A stretch of 18,140 bases of DNA from a bacterium (GTDB taxonomy: Bacteria > Blakebacterota > Blakebacteria > Blakebacterales > Blakebacteraceae), in the NCBI GenBank assembly GCA_025774205.1, contig JALGWK010000010.1, positions 1 through 18,140 on the forward strand, written 5' to 3'. A model generated the notes under the pieces. The model saw nothing but the letters and a program-made list of their open reading frames with translations, was not told the DNA's origin and searched no databases. Positions 7,343-14,800 of the stretch are shown piece after piece (position 1 is the stretch's first letter; every line of letters begins with the position of its first letter). Both the position numbers and the translations under genes were made by a program.

Positions 7343-8710
7343 ATGGTCGTGACATTGCGTGAGCGTCAGCGACCGGAGCGGACCGGATGGAACCCGGTGC
7401 TCCTGCCGGCCCTGCTCTTCACCACTTTCCTGCTGATACCGTCGATAAGCGCTTCGGCTCTCGCCGGCGGGTCGGCAGTATGGCAGCAGGATCCGGACCA
7501 GACCGAGCTCCAGACTGAGGAAATGGAATTCATCCGTCGGGAGATAGAGGTTCTGACCGACAGCCTCCAGACGGCCCTCAAGTCGATCGAACTCGGTCGG
7601 GAGACGCTCGAGGAGGTCCGCAAGGAACTGAAGCGGCTCGAGGACGATATCAGCAATCTTGACGATCAACCCGGACTCATGGCGCTGAAGGTGGGCCTCG
7701 CCGAACTCCGCCGGCTTTCCATGGAGGCGTTCTTCCGGCGAGGGCTGGGCGCCCAGCCCGATATCAGGGAGATGATGGACCCTGATATGTGGCGGGAGAT
7801 GACGCTCGAGGGGCTTCCGGACCGGGGGACCACCACCCGTCGGGACATCTTCATGATCGGTGAAGAGGTGGAAATCGGGGTTTTCGAGAAGGTCATCGGC
7901 GACGTGGTAGTCATCGGGAACAAGATCGTCGTCCGCGGTTCGGTGACCGGGAGTGTCATCTCCATCTTCGGTGATGTTCACGTTACCTCGACCGGACGCG
8001 TGGATGGCGACGCCGTCACGGTGGGTGGGCAGATACACCAGGATGTCGGCGGAACGATCCGGGGCAGTTTCATAGACACCCACGGCTTCATCCCGAACCG
8101 CCTGATCCCGTACGGCATCCACCGGGGGACCCTATTCGCGATAAGCCTGGCCGGCTTCCTCTTCCTCCTGACCCTGGCCGTTGTGGTCGGTCTGATCGCG
8201 CCGAAACATGTCGAGCGCGTGGAGAATCAGGTCAGCTCGAAATTCGGAGTTTCATTCCTGATCGGACTCGCGACCGAAATCCTCCTGCCGGTCGCCTTCC
8301 TGCTCCTGATGATCACGGTCATCGGCATACCGGTGGCGGTCCTGTTCCTGCCGCTCGCCATGATCGCGCTCTTCCTCCTCGGCTTCACCGGAGTAGCCAA
8401 AGCGGTCGGCCGCGGCGCCAGTGATCGGGGACTCAAACTCGGCGAATCCCCTCTGACTATGATCTTTGTCGGAGTGATCCTGATCGAGATCGTCTACATC
8501 ATCGGTCGGGCCATCGGGATCGGTGGTGACTTCATCATGCCGATATCGTTCGCCACCCGGCTGATTGGAGGGATTATCCTCTACGTGGCGTGGACTACCG
8601 GCCTGGGTGCCGCACTGATGACCCGTTTCGGTACCCGCACTCCGGGCGAACAGACCGAGAGCGCCCCGAAGGAGGCTCCGCCCCCCACCGGGGCCGAGGT
8701 CGCCATCTGA
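7343..8710 (+). CDS. Signal-peptide, coiled-coil, bactofilin-like and multi-TM membrane protein
   Basis: I chose the ATG at 7343 because AAGGAG lies six bases upstream; the in-frame ATG at 7301 has no such site. The 455-residue product has a basic N-terminus and a hydrophobic signal segment (about 18-42). A long charged coiled coil (about 55-115) follows, then a short-period repetitive beta segment (about 170-245; repeated V.G.V.G-type strands such as IGDVVVIGNKIVVRGSVTGSV) resembling the polymer-forming bactofilin fold. Four or five transmembrane helices follow (about 260-435), then a short polar tail. The coiled-coil and beta-helix parts would face the periplasm if the N-terminal segment exports them. 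Co-directional placement behind an ECF sigma factor suggests a shared regulon or a sensing partnership; that is inference. Function unknown. Confidence 0.8.
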   Translation: MVVTLRERQRPERTGWNPVLLPALLFTTFLLIPSISASALAGGSAVWQQDPDQTELQTEEMEFIRREIEVLTDSLQTALKSIELGRETLEEVRKELKRLEDDISNLDDQPGLMALKVGLAELRRLSMEAFFRRGLGAQPDIREMMDPDMWREMTLEGLPDRGTTTRRDIFMIGEEVEIGVFEKVIGDVVVIGNKIVVRGSVTGSVISIFGDVHVTSTGRVDGDAVTVGGQIHQDVGGTIRGSFIDTHGFIPNRLIPYGIHRGTLFAISLAGFLFLLTLAVVVGLIAPKHVERVENQVSSKFGVSFLIGLATEILLPVAFLLLMITVIGIPVAVLFLPLAMIALFLLGFTGVAKAVGRGASDRGLKLGESPLTMIFVGVILIEIVYIIGRAIGIGGDFIMPISFATRLIGGIILYVAWTTGLGAALMTRFGTRTPGEQTESAPKEAPPPTGAEVAI

Positions 8711-8727
8711 GAAGGACACACGCCTGA

Positions 8728-8762
8728 AGCCCGCCCGGGTCCTCCGGGCGGGTTCTCTGTTT
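8728..8762 (+). terminator. Rho-independent terminator between convergent genes
   Basis: An 11-pair GC-rich stem (8728-8738 with 8744-8754, arms CCCGCCCGG and CCGGGCGGG) encloses a five-base loop and is followed by the T-rich stretch TTCTCTGTTT. It sits 18 bases after the stop at 8710 and just before the convergent stop at 8773. It suits plus-strand termination best; the opposite side lacks a T run. Confidence 0.75.
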
Positions 8763-8772
8763 CCACATTATT

Positions 8773-9330
8773 TCAGCGTGATCGGGATCTGCCGAACGGG
8801 ATGGTGAGCGTCAACCGCAGGTCGGGCGGGTATCCCCGCCCCGGGGGTGGTTCCACCTCGACCTCGAAGCGGGTTTCATTGTCCCTGAAATCGATGAGGT
8901 GAGCATCCACGAAGGCATCGGCCATCGAATAGAGTATGAAGCCAACGGAGAGCAGGATGCGCTTTTCTCGCCGCTTCCGCCAGAACGCCAGGTCCTCCTC
9001 GGCCTGTTCGTCCCGCCCGGGGACGGCCAGATCCCTGACCCGGCTATCGGCGTGGATCGCCAGGCCGATGATCGTCACATCAGCCAGCATCATGGCCACC
9101 CCTTTGACCGTATAACCGTTATAGATCTGTCCCCACCCGGGCAGGATCGCCGACCGGAGCAGGGCACCGCTCGGGGTTATCACCCTGCCGGTGTCTGAAG
9201 CGGCAGCAGCAGGTTCCTGATCTAATGAGGATTCCGGCACCTGAGCGTGGACCACGGGCAGATCGGCGGAGATCAGCAACATACAGAGGACGAACAGGGC
9301 CGCCGCCGGTTTCGAGTCTCGTGCGCTCAT
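8773..9330 (-). CDS. DUF5683-type small membrane protein with signal peptide
   Basis: The 185-residue product starts at the ATG at 9330, four bases after the stop of the lipid-kinase gene, which suggests translational coupling; the longer frame to 9441 would run into that gene. A signal peptide covers about residues 8-30 (ending VVHAQ). After a short acidic linker comes the family hallmark ALLRSAILPGWGQIYNG (about 54-70), then two hydrophobic segments (KGVAMMLADVTIIGLAI and the ILLSVGFILYSMADAFVDAH region) separated by a charged loop. The tail is beta-rich. DUF5683 proteins are widespread in FCB-group bacteria and have no defined function. A link to the upstream lipid kinase is suggested only by the coupling. 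Confidence 0.78.
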   Translation of the reverse strand: MSARDSKPAAALFVLCMLLISADLPVVHAQVPESSLDQEPAAAASDTGRVITPSGALLRSAILPGWGQIYNGYTVKGVAMMLADVTIIGLAIHADSRVRDLAVPGRDEQAEEDLAFWRKRREKRILLSVGFILYSMADAFVDAHLIDFRDNETRFEVEVEPPPGRGYPPDLRLTLTIPFGRSRSR

Positions 9331-9334
9331 TCTA

Positions 9335-10282
9335 TCAGACGGGGAGGCGGACCTTGAGCGCCCGGGGCCGGCAATGGACCTCGAGTTCGGTCGCACCGGT
9401 CTCATAGATCTCCCCATCACCGTGGAGGAGGATCGGTTCATCGGTTGAAACCCGCACTCGCGGGGATTCGAGCATGGTGATGATCGGAAGGTCTGAATGC
9501 TCCCCCTTCGAGATCACCGGTAGTTTCTTCAGCGCCGTGGGGATCGATACGTTATGGATGATGCAGATCTCGAAGATGCCGTCATCGGTCACCGCGTTGG
9601 GGACCACCCTGAAGCCGCCCCCCTCCCGGGTACCGATGCCGATGGTGAGCATGAAGGTCAGGTCGTCCCGCCGGAAGTCATCGGTCTCCACCTTCATGCG
9701 GATGGCACGGTACATGAAGAGCGACTGGATCACCGTCACCAGGTAGAGGAGGTAGCCCCTGAGCCGCTTGTGGCGACGGCTGTAGACGGTGACCGCCGCG
9801 GCGAATCCGCCGGAGAGGGTGTTGAAGAAGCAGTGCTCTCCGAAAATCCCCACGTCGGACCGTCCCACCACGCCGTTGGAGAGGACGGCGATGGCGCCTT
9901 CGATGTCTTCGGGGATTCCCTGGCTTCCCGCGAAGTCGTTGCCCGAGCCGCTGGGGATCACACCCAGGGCGGCATTGGTGTCCCACATGCCGGTGGCCAC
10001 CTCGTGGACGGTTCCGTCACCGCCGACGGCAACGATGGTGTCGAATCCCTCCCGGGCTGCTTCCCGGGCTAGTTCGGTCGCGTGTCCTTCGGCCTGGGTG
10101 TGGAAGAGAGTGAACTCGAAACCGGCGGCCTTGAGGGCCTCCACGATGCCATCTTCACGCTGCCGGACAAGCCCCCGCCCGGCCACCCGGTTCACGATGA
10201 CGGCCATGGTGCCGACCGGGGTAACTTCCCGCACCCGCTCATACGTCATCTGCACGGGATCGCGTCGGTTCGCCTGGTTCAC
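9335..10282 (-). CDS. Diacylglycerol/sphingosine-kinase-family lipid kinase (YegS/BmrU-like)
   Basis: The 315-residue protein carries the DAGK catalytic domain: a beta-strand start AVIVNRVAGRG (about 27-37), the nucleotide-binding GGDGT (87-91) with TVHEV, and GVIPSGSGNDFA (107-118). The C-terminal half is the beta-rich lid/substrate domain, with the FNTLSGGFAA stretch and a HGDGE motif in the final part. These soluble or membrane-peripheral enzymes phosphorylate diacylglycerol, undecaprenol-like lipids, ceramide or sphingoid bases with ATP. The start is GTG at 10282 with GGAG about ten bases upstream. It sits downstream of a tRNA gene on the same strand and overlaps the control region of the DUF5683 gene. 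The substrate cannot be read from sequence. The SPT-like gene in the window makes a sphingoid or ceramide substrate worth considering, but diacylglycerol recycling is the default. Confidence 0.88.
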   Translation of the reverse strand: MNQANRRDPVQMTYERVREVTPVGTMAVIVNRVAGRGLVRQREDGIVEALKAAGFEFTLFHTQAEGHATELAREAAREGFDTIVAVGGDGTVHEVATGMWDTNAALGVIPSGSGNDFAGSQGIPEDIEGAIAVLSNGVVGRSDVGIFGEHCFFNTLSGGFAAAVTVYSRRHKRLRGYLLYLVTVIQSLFMYRAIRMKVETDDFRRDDLTFMLTIGIGTREGGGFRVVPNAVTDDGIFEICIIHNVSIPTALKKLPVISKGEHSDLPIITMLESPRVRVSTDEPILLHGDGEIYETGATELEVHCRPRALKVRLPV

Positions 10283-10329
10283 AGCCGTTCCCTCTCCTTC
10301 AACCTCATGGTTGCCGGTCGGAGGATAAA

Positions 10330-10427
10330 TGGCGGGGAAAGGTGGGAATCGAACCCACCCCGGACGCTACGAACGCCCGGCAAAAGGCTTTGAAGGCCTC
10401 GGGGGCCACCAGACCCCATCGATCCCC
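10330..10427 (-). tRNA. selC: Selenocysteine tRNA (anticodon UCA)
   Basis: Read on the minus strand, the 98-base gene (95 bases plus an encoded CCA) folds as a tRNA-Sec. It has a six-pair D stem (GGGGTC with GGCCCC) closed by a four-base loop TGGT. The anticodon arm is GAGGC/GCCTT with loop CTTCAAA, placing TCA at 10393-10391. A long variable arm has a seven-pair stem (CCGGGCG/CGTCCGG), and the T arm is GTGGG-TTCGATT-CCCAC. The long D stem, short D loop, UCA anticodon and long extra arm together are diagnostic. The acceptor stem (GGGGATCG with CTTTCCCC, discriminator G) pairs at six of eight positions, with adjacent T-T and C-T mismatches in the middle. Its product would be charged with serine, converted by SelA and delivered by SelB; none of those genes is in the window. 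Confidence 0.87.
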
Positions 10428-10502
10428 GCGCAGCACTCCGATATGAATGAGGCATATTACCCTGAACGACCCGCCAGGTGCAATCTACCCCCGTCCCCTC
10501 AT

Positions 10503-10907
10503 CTATCGGGAATTCCCGATCGCGACCAGCTCGATCCCTACCCGACCACCCTTTGGCAGATCCCTGACAGCGACCGCCGAGCGGGCCGGGGGAGGATCTT
10601 CAACCGCCTCGCCGTAGAGCTCGTTGAACGCGAGGAAGTCGTTCATATCCGCCAGGTAGACCACTGCCTTCACCACGTCCCCCCAGCCGATCCCGGCTTC
10701 CTCCAGGACCGCGGAGAGGTTGGCGAGGACCTGTTCCGTCTCAGGACCGATACCACCTGAGACGATCTCCATGGTTCCGGGATCGAGACCGATCTGCATG
10801 GCGGTCATGATCAGTCGCTCCCCACTCCCGAGCGGGATATCGATTCCCTGGCTGTATGGCCCGATCGCCGCCGGGGCCCGGTCGGTATGTATCGCTCGTT
10901 TCGCCAT
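10503..10907 (-). CDS. ridA: RidA family (YjgF/YER057c/UK114) enamine/imine deaminase
   Basis: The 134-residue protein begins MAKRAIHTDRAPAAIGPYSQG and shows all RidA hallmarks: APAAIGPYSQ near the N-terminus, QIGLDPGT, EQVLANLSAVLEEAG, DVVKAVVYLADMNDF.AFNE.Y, and PARSAVAV with the conserved arginine that binds the substrate carboxylate. RidA hydrolyses reactive 2-aminoacrylate and related enamines released by PLP enzymes. I prefer the ATG at 10907 because AGGA lies ten bases before it; the in-frame ATG at 10916 has only one base between. It lies 28 bases downstream of murQ and is probably co-transcribed. RidA genes often travel with unrelated neighbours, so the context says little about a special role. 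Confidence 0.92.
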   Translation of the reverse strand: MAKRAIHTDRAPAAIGPYSQGIDIPLGSGERLIMTAMQIGLDPGTMEIVSGGIGPETEQVLANLSAVLEEAGIGWGDVVKAVVYLADMNDFLAFNELYGEAVEDPPPARSAVAVRDLPKGGRVGIELVAIGNSR

Positions 10908-10935
10908 GATGGTCATGTCCTGTCAGGGGTTGAGT

Positions 10936-11958
10936 TCACTCCCGGTTTTCATCGCTCTTGTCGGCGTCACAGGCCGGTGGGAGGCCGTCGAGCAGATCCC
11001 GGACTCCCCGACCCGTCCCCGATCGGTCGACCAGGGACCGCGCCTCCTCTTCCTCCAGCCCTCCCCGCAGCATGAGGATGGCGATCCGGACCTCTTCGGA
11101 CGTCGATCGCAGGGCGGCATCGGCTTCATCAAATCCCACCCCGCAGGCCAGCATGACTATCCGGCGGGCGCGGGCGCGGAGTTTGTCACTCACCGGCCGC
11201 ACGTCAACCATCAGGTTCCCGTATACCTTCCCCTGCTTCACGAAGGCTGCGGTAGTGAGCATGTTGACGATCATCTTGGTGGCTGTACCAGCTTTCAGCC
11301 GGGTTGAGCCTGCCACGATCTCGGGTCCCACCACCGGGTTGATGGCCACATCCGCCTCGACTCCGGGCATTCCCTCCGGGTTGCAGGTCAGGTAGATCGT
11401 ACCCACTCCCCGGGCGCGGGCCTGCCTGAGTGCTCCGAGGACATAGGGGGTGCGGGTGCTGGCGGTGATTCCCACCACCACGTCACCAGGTCCGACGCCG
11501 GCCTCTTCGAGATCGTTCCATCCCCGATCGCCGTCATCCTCCAGCCCCTCACTCGAGCGGATGAGCGCGTCCCGGCCGCCGGCGATGATACCGGTTACCA
11601 GGGAGGGATCGGATCCGAAGGTGGGGGGACATTCGCTCGCGTCCAGTACCCCGAGCCGACCGCTCGTTCCCGCTCCGACATAGAAAAGACGTCCCCCCTG
11701 CCCGAAGGAGGAGGCGATCAGATCGACCGCTTCGGCGACAGCCGGGAGGACCGCTTCGACCGCTCCGGCTACTCCGGCGTCCTCGCGGTTCATGAGACGC
11801 ACGAGTTCGATGGTGTTCAGTGTGTCGGGGTGAGGTATCTCGCGTGGAAGTGACTCGGTCACGAGCCAGTCGAGTTGTTCTGAGAGTGTTCGCAGGTGTT
11901 CGCGATCTTCGGCTTCCCGGCCTGAGGCTGCTCCCTGCGATCCGGTCTCAGGTGTCAT
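10936..11958 (-). CDS. murQ: N-acetylmuramic acid 6-phosphate etherase MurQ
   Basis: The 340-residue protein is a SIS-domain etherase that splits MurNAc-6-phosphate into GlcNAc-6-phosphate and D-lactate in the cytosol during peptidoglycan recycling. Key stretches: GAGTSGRLGVLDASECPPTFG (95-115), containing E109 (equivalent to the catalytic E83 of E. coli MurQ); EGLEDDGDRG with E140 (equivalent to E114); GITASTRTPYVLGAL; and GSTRLKAGTATKMIVNMLTTAAFVKQGKVYGNLMVDV. The C-terminal part is a small helical domain. The first 30 residues are extra relative to the family core, which starts at LVTE; the ATG at 11958 has no clear Shine-Dalgarno sequence, so the true start could be lower. It lies 30 bases after secF in the same direction. 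No MurNAc kinase or PTS gene is adjacent. Confidence 0.95.
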   Translation of the reverse strand: MTPETGSQGAASGREAEDREHLRTLSEQLDWLVTESLPREIPHPDTLNTIELVRLMNREDAGVAGAVEAVLPAVAEAVDLIASSFGQGGRLFYVGAGTSGRLGVLDASECPPTFGSDPSLVTGIIAGGRDALIRSSEGLEDDGDRGWNDLEEAGVGPGDVVVGITASTRTPYVLGALRQARARGVGTIYLTCNPEGMPGVEADVAINPVVGPEIVAGSTRLKAGTATKMIVNMLTTAAFVKQGKVYGNLMVDVRPVSDKLRARARRIVMLACGVGFDEADAALRSTSEEVRIAILMLRGGLEEEEARSLVDRSGTGRGVRDLLDGLPPACDADKSDENRE

Positions 11959-11988
11959 GTCACGTGACAGGCGCAGGCCCCGAGACCA

Positions 11989-12906
11989 TTACTTACGCTT
12001 GGCCCGGACCTGAGGAGAGCGCTCCTGCCACTCCACCAGCAGCGGCGCCGCCACGAAGATCGACGAATAGGTCCCGATGATAACCCCGGCCATGAGCGCG
12101 AACGCGAAGTCGTGGATGACCGTTCCTCCGAAAATCCAGAGAATGAAAACCACGATGAAGGTGGTCACCGAGGTCACCACCGTCCGGCTGAGGGTTTCGT
12201 TGATGGCCTTGTTGAGAACCCAGTCGTACTGCTCCTGCCGGTAGCGCTTGAGGTCTTCCCTGATACGGTCAAGCACGACGATCGTGTCGTTGAGCGAATA
12301 CCCGACGATGGTCAGCAGCGCGGCCACGATCGGGAGGCTGATCTCGACGTCGAGCAGACTGAAGAGCCCGAGGACGAGTACGACATCATGGGTGAGGGTT
12401 GCCACACTCACGGCGGCGAATCGGAATTCGAACCGCCACGATATGTAGATGAGGATGCCGGCCAGGGCCCAGAAGATCGCCAGGATCATCTTCCCCCGCA
12501 GCTCCCGACCTACCTTCGGACCAACCTCATCGGTTGACTGGATCACTACCTCATTGCCGGGAAAGGCCTCGACGAGGGCGTCCCTGATCTGTTGGGCCGA
12601 GGTCTCCATCTCGATCTGTTCCAGACGTTCGATCCGGATGATGTAGTTGGCGTCCGCGTCGATATCGTGGGTGACTTCCGGAGTCTTGGTCGTGGCGTCC
12701 GTGACCACCTGGCGAAGGTCGCCAACCGGTACCGGCTCCTCGAAGGCGACCCTCATCATCAGGCCGCCCTCGAAATCGATGGAGTAGTTCGGTCCGCCGT
12801 GGAGCACCAGACTGACGATCCCGATCAGGATGAGCGCCGCCGAGACGATATAGGCGGTCCGCCTGACGGAGAGGAAGTTGTAATCAGCGTTTACGAACAG
12901 ATCCAC
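11989..12906 (-). CDS. secF: Protein translocase subunit SecF
   Basis: The 305-residue inner-membrane protein has TM1 (about residues 17-37), the NYSIDFEGG motif that opens the periplasmic domain, the ELRGKMILAI approach to TM2, and TM2-TM6 with THDVVLVLGLFSLL, SLPIVAALLTIVGYSLNDTIVVLDRIRE and the VVTSVTTF stretch. With SecD it uses the proton gradient to pull exported proteins through SecYEG on the periplasmic side. The start is GTG at 12906; AAGGAG overlaps the secD stop codon and lies eight bases before it, indicating coupled translation. The basic C-terminal tail VRAKRK is cytosolic. Confidence 0.97.
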   Translation of the reverse strand: MDLFVNADYNFLSVRRTAYIVSAALILIGIVSLVLHGGPNYSIDFEGGLMMRVAFEEPVPVGDLRQVVTDATTKTPEVTHDIDADANYIIRIERLEQIEMETSAQQIRDALVEAFPGNEVVIQSTDEVGPKVGRELRGKMILAIFWALAGILIYISWRFEFRFAAVSVATLTHDVVLVLGLFSLLDVEISLPIVAALLTIVGYSLNDTIVVLDRIREDLKRYRQEQYDWVLNKAINETLSRTVVTSVTTFIVVFILWIFGGTVIHDFAFALMAGVIIGTYSSIFVAAPLLVEWQERSPQVRAKRK

Positions 12907-12917
12907 TGCCCGACTCC

Positions 12918-14597
12918 TTAGATGCTCAATTCCTGGGCCGTCGCCTGATCGAGCTTACGATCGAATAACAGGCGGGTGACGATCAGGGCGTTGAAGACAG
13001 ACGAGATGATCCCGACCGAGAGGGTCAGCGCGAACCCCCTGATCGGACCGGTTCCGAACTGGTAGAGCACGAGCGCCGTGATCAGGGTCGTCACGTTGGC
13101 GTCGAGGATGGCGCTGGTGGCGTTCGCATAACCCGATTCGACCGCGGCCCGGACCGTCTTGCCCGCCCGCAGTTCCTCCTTGATCCGGTCATAGATCAGC
13201 ACGTTGGCATCCACCGCCATACCCATGGTGAGGATGATGCCGGCGATACCGGGCAGGGTCAGGGTGAACCCGAAGCCGGCCAGGATCGCCAGAATGAAGA
13301 GGATGTTCAGCAGCAGGGCCACATTGGCGATCAATCCCGATCCACGGTAGTAGGCAACCATGAAGATCAGGACCACGATCAGGCCGATCACGGTCGAGAT
13401 CGTGCCCGACTTGATGCTGTCTGCTCCGAGGCTGGGGCTGATGGTCCGGTTCTCGACGATGTTCGCCGGCGCGGGCAGGGCCCCCGACTCCAGGGTGATG
13501 CTGATGTTCCTGGCCTCATCCATGTCACCGATTCCGGTGATTCGTGAGTCACGGCTGAGCGTCGTCTGGATGACCGGCGCCACCGCCACCCGGTCGTCGA
13601 GGATGATGGCCATGCGGCGGTCGATGTTGGCCCGTGTGAAGCGCGACAGGACCCGCCCTCCTTCGGCGTTCATCCGGAAGTTAACGACCGGCTGGCCGGC
13701 CGCGTCGGGGTCCTGGGGGCCGCCGATGGTGACGTCGGCGCTCTCCAGCATGTCACCGGTGATGACCGGTCCCTCGGTGAGGAAGAGTTCCCGGTAGGTC
13801 AGGCCGTCGGCGCTGGTGAACCTGTCATCGGGCCACATCGCCCAGTGGAACTCGGCGTCGGAGGGGATGAGATTCCTCACCTGCGGCAGGGCGAGGATAC
13901 TGTCGACCCAGGCCATCCGGTCCTCCTGCGCCCAGACGACATCGGGCGCACGGGGATCGATCAGGAGATAGCTGTTGAGCGGATTGGCCGGTATCGCGGT
14001 CGTGTCGGCGGCCGCCGTGTCGAGACCCGCGATCCCGGCGAGGCCGGATATTTCGGGTTCAATCAGGTGGAGTCCGATCGCCTCTTTCTCTATTACGCCC
14101 GAGACCAGACCGTCATAGAGGGTCCGGTTGATCCGGTTGATCAGGTCGGCCAGGACGTCCCCCGATTTCAGCAGGTTGTAGGTCAGCACCGCTGTGCGCC
14201 CGACGAGGTCGCGCGCCGTTTCCGGGTTGTCGACCCCGGCCAGCTGGATGATGACCCGGTCCCGTCCCTGGGTCTGGATGATCGGTTCGGAGATTCCATA
14301 TTGGTCGATCCGGTTGCGGATGACCCCCACGAACCGCGCCTGGGCGTCTTCCCTGGCGTCGGCCGGGATCTCCTCGAGGTCGATCTCCATCACCAGGTGC
14401 ATCCCGCCCTGCAGGTCGAGGCCGAGCTTGATCGCGTCTCGTTCAAGTTTCCGCCAGGCCTGCGGGTTCATCTCACTCATGCTCGTCCGGTCCTCCTCGC
14501 TCATGATGACCAGGCGAAGCGTCGGCCAGAGCGACCAGATCGAACCAATGATGAAGATGATGACAAGCCCTATGCGGAATCGATTATCCCGTTTCAC
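12918..14597 (-). CDS. secD: Protein translocase subunit SecD
   Basis: The 559-residue RND-type inner-membrane protein has TM1 (about 8-28) followed by LGLDLQGGMHLVMEID, the large periplasmic P1 region with VIRNRIDQYGISEPIIQTQGRDRVIIQL, the second half of P1 with FTRANIDRRMAIILDDRVAVAPVI and the LESGALPAPANI motif, then TM2-TM6 with GIAGIILTMGMAVDANVLIYDRIKEEL and the DANVTTLITALVLY stretch. A low-complexity insertion (about residues 165-260) makes its P1 region different from E. coli SecD. The start is GTG at 14597 with only a weak GAGG upstream. It heads the run secD-secF-murQ-ridA. No yajC gene is next to it, unlike in many bacteria. A strong -35 box lies about 95 bases upstream. Confidence 0.97.
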   Translation of the reverse strand: MKRDNRFRIGLVIIFIIGSIWSLWPTLRLVIMSEEDRTSMSEMNPQAWRKLERDAIKLGLDLQGGMHLVMEIDLEEIPADAREDAQARFVGVIRNRIDQYGISEPIIQTQGRDRVIIQLAGVDNPETARDLVGRTAVLTYNLLKSGDVLADLINRINRTLYDGLVSGVIEKEAIGLHLIEPEISGLAGIAGLDTAAADTTAIPANPLNSYLLIDPRAPDVVWAQEDRMAWVDSILALPQVRNLIPSDAEFHWAMWPDDRFTSADGLTYRELFLTEGPVITGDMLESADVTIGGPQDPDAAGQPVVNFRMNAEGGRVLSRFTRANIDRRMAIILDDRVAVAPVIQTTLSRDSRITGIGDMDEARNISITLESGALPAPANIVENRTISPSLGADSIKSGTISTVIGLIVVLIFMVAYYRGSGLIANVALLLNILFILAILAGFGFTLTLPGIAGIILTMGMAVDANVLIYDRIKEELRAGKTVRAAVESGYANATSAILDANVTTLITALVLYQFGTGPIRGFALTLSVGIISSVFNALIVTRLLFDRKLDQATAQELSI

Positions 14598-14665
14598 TCT
14601 GAATACAGCCTCATCGAAGAGGTAATGAGTCGGGCGGAGGATGTCGCCGCCCCATGAAGCCCTGA

Positions 14666-14694
14666 AAACTACGGACCCATGAGGGAGGTGTCAA
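14666..14694 (-). promoter_or_regulatory. Candidate promoter of the secD operon
   Basis: On the minus strand, a perfect TTGACA (14694-14689) is followed after 17 bases by TAGTTT (14671-14666; three of six matches to TATAAT). It would start a transcript about 65 bases before the GTG of secD. The rest of the gap at 14598-14800, between divergent genes, shows no open frame or structure that I can support. Confidence 0.45.
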
Positions 14695-14800
14695 CTACCG
14701 GGGCGTTCCCGACCCTTCTCCGTTTCGGCGCCAGCGGATCCTACCGCCCCTGAGACCAGCGCGTTTGTCATGGTGGGGTGGACCGAGTTATCTTCGACGC

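Noticed and set aside
7142-8122. 326-residue minus-strand frame opposite the sigma factor and bactofilin-like genes
   Set aside because: It crosses two well-supported plus-strand genes and is low-complexity and acidic/histidine-rich, as antisense frames in GC-rich DNA often are.
10330-10427. Reading the tRNA gene as tRNA-Ser, tRNA-Leu or a tRNA-Trp/suppressor
   Set aside because: The anticodon is UCA, and the six-pair D stem with a four-base loop fits tRNA-Sec and not the class II Ser/Leu or Trp forms.
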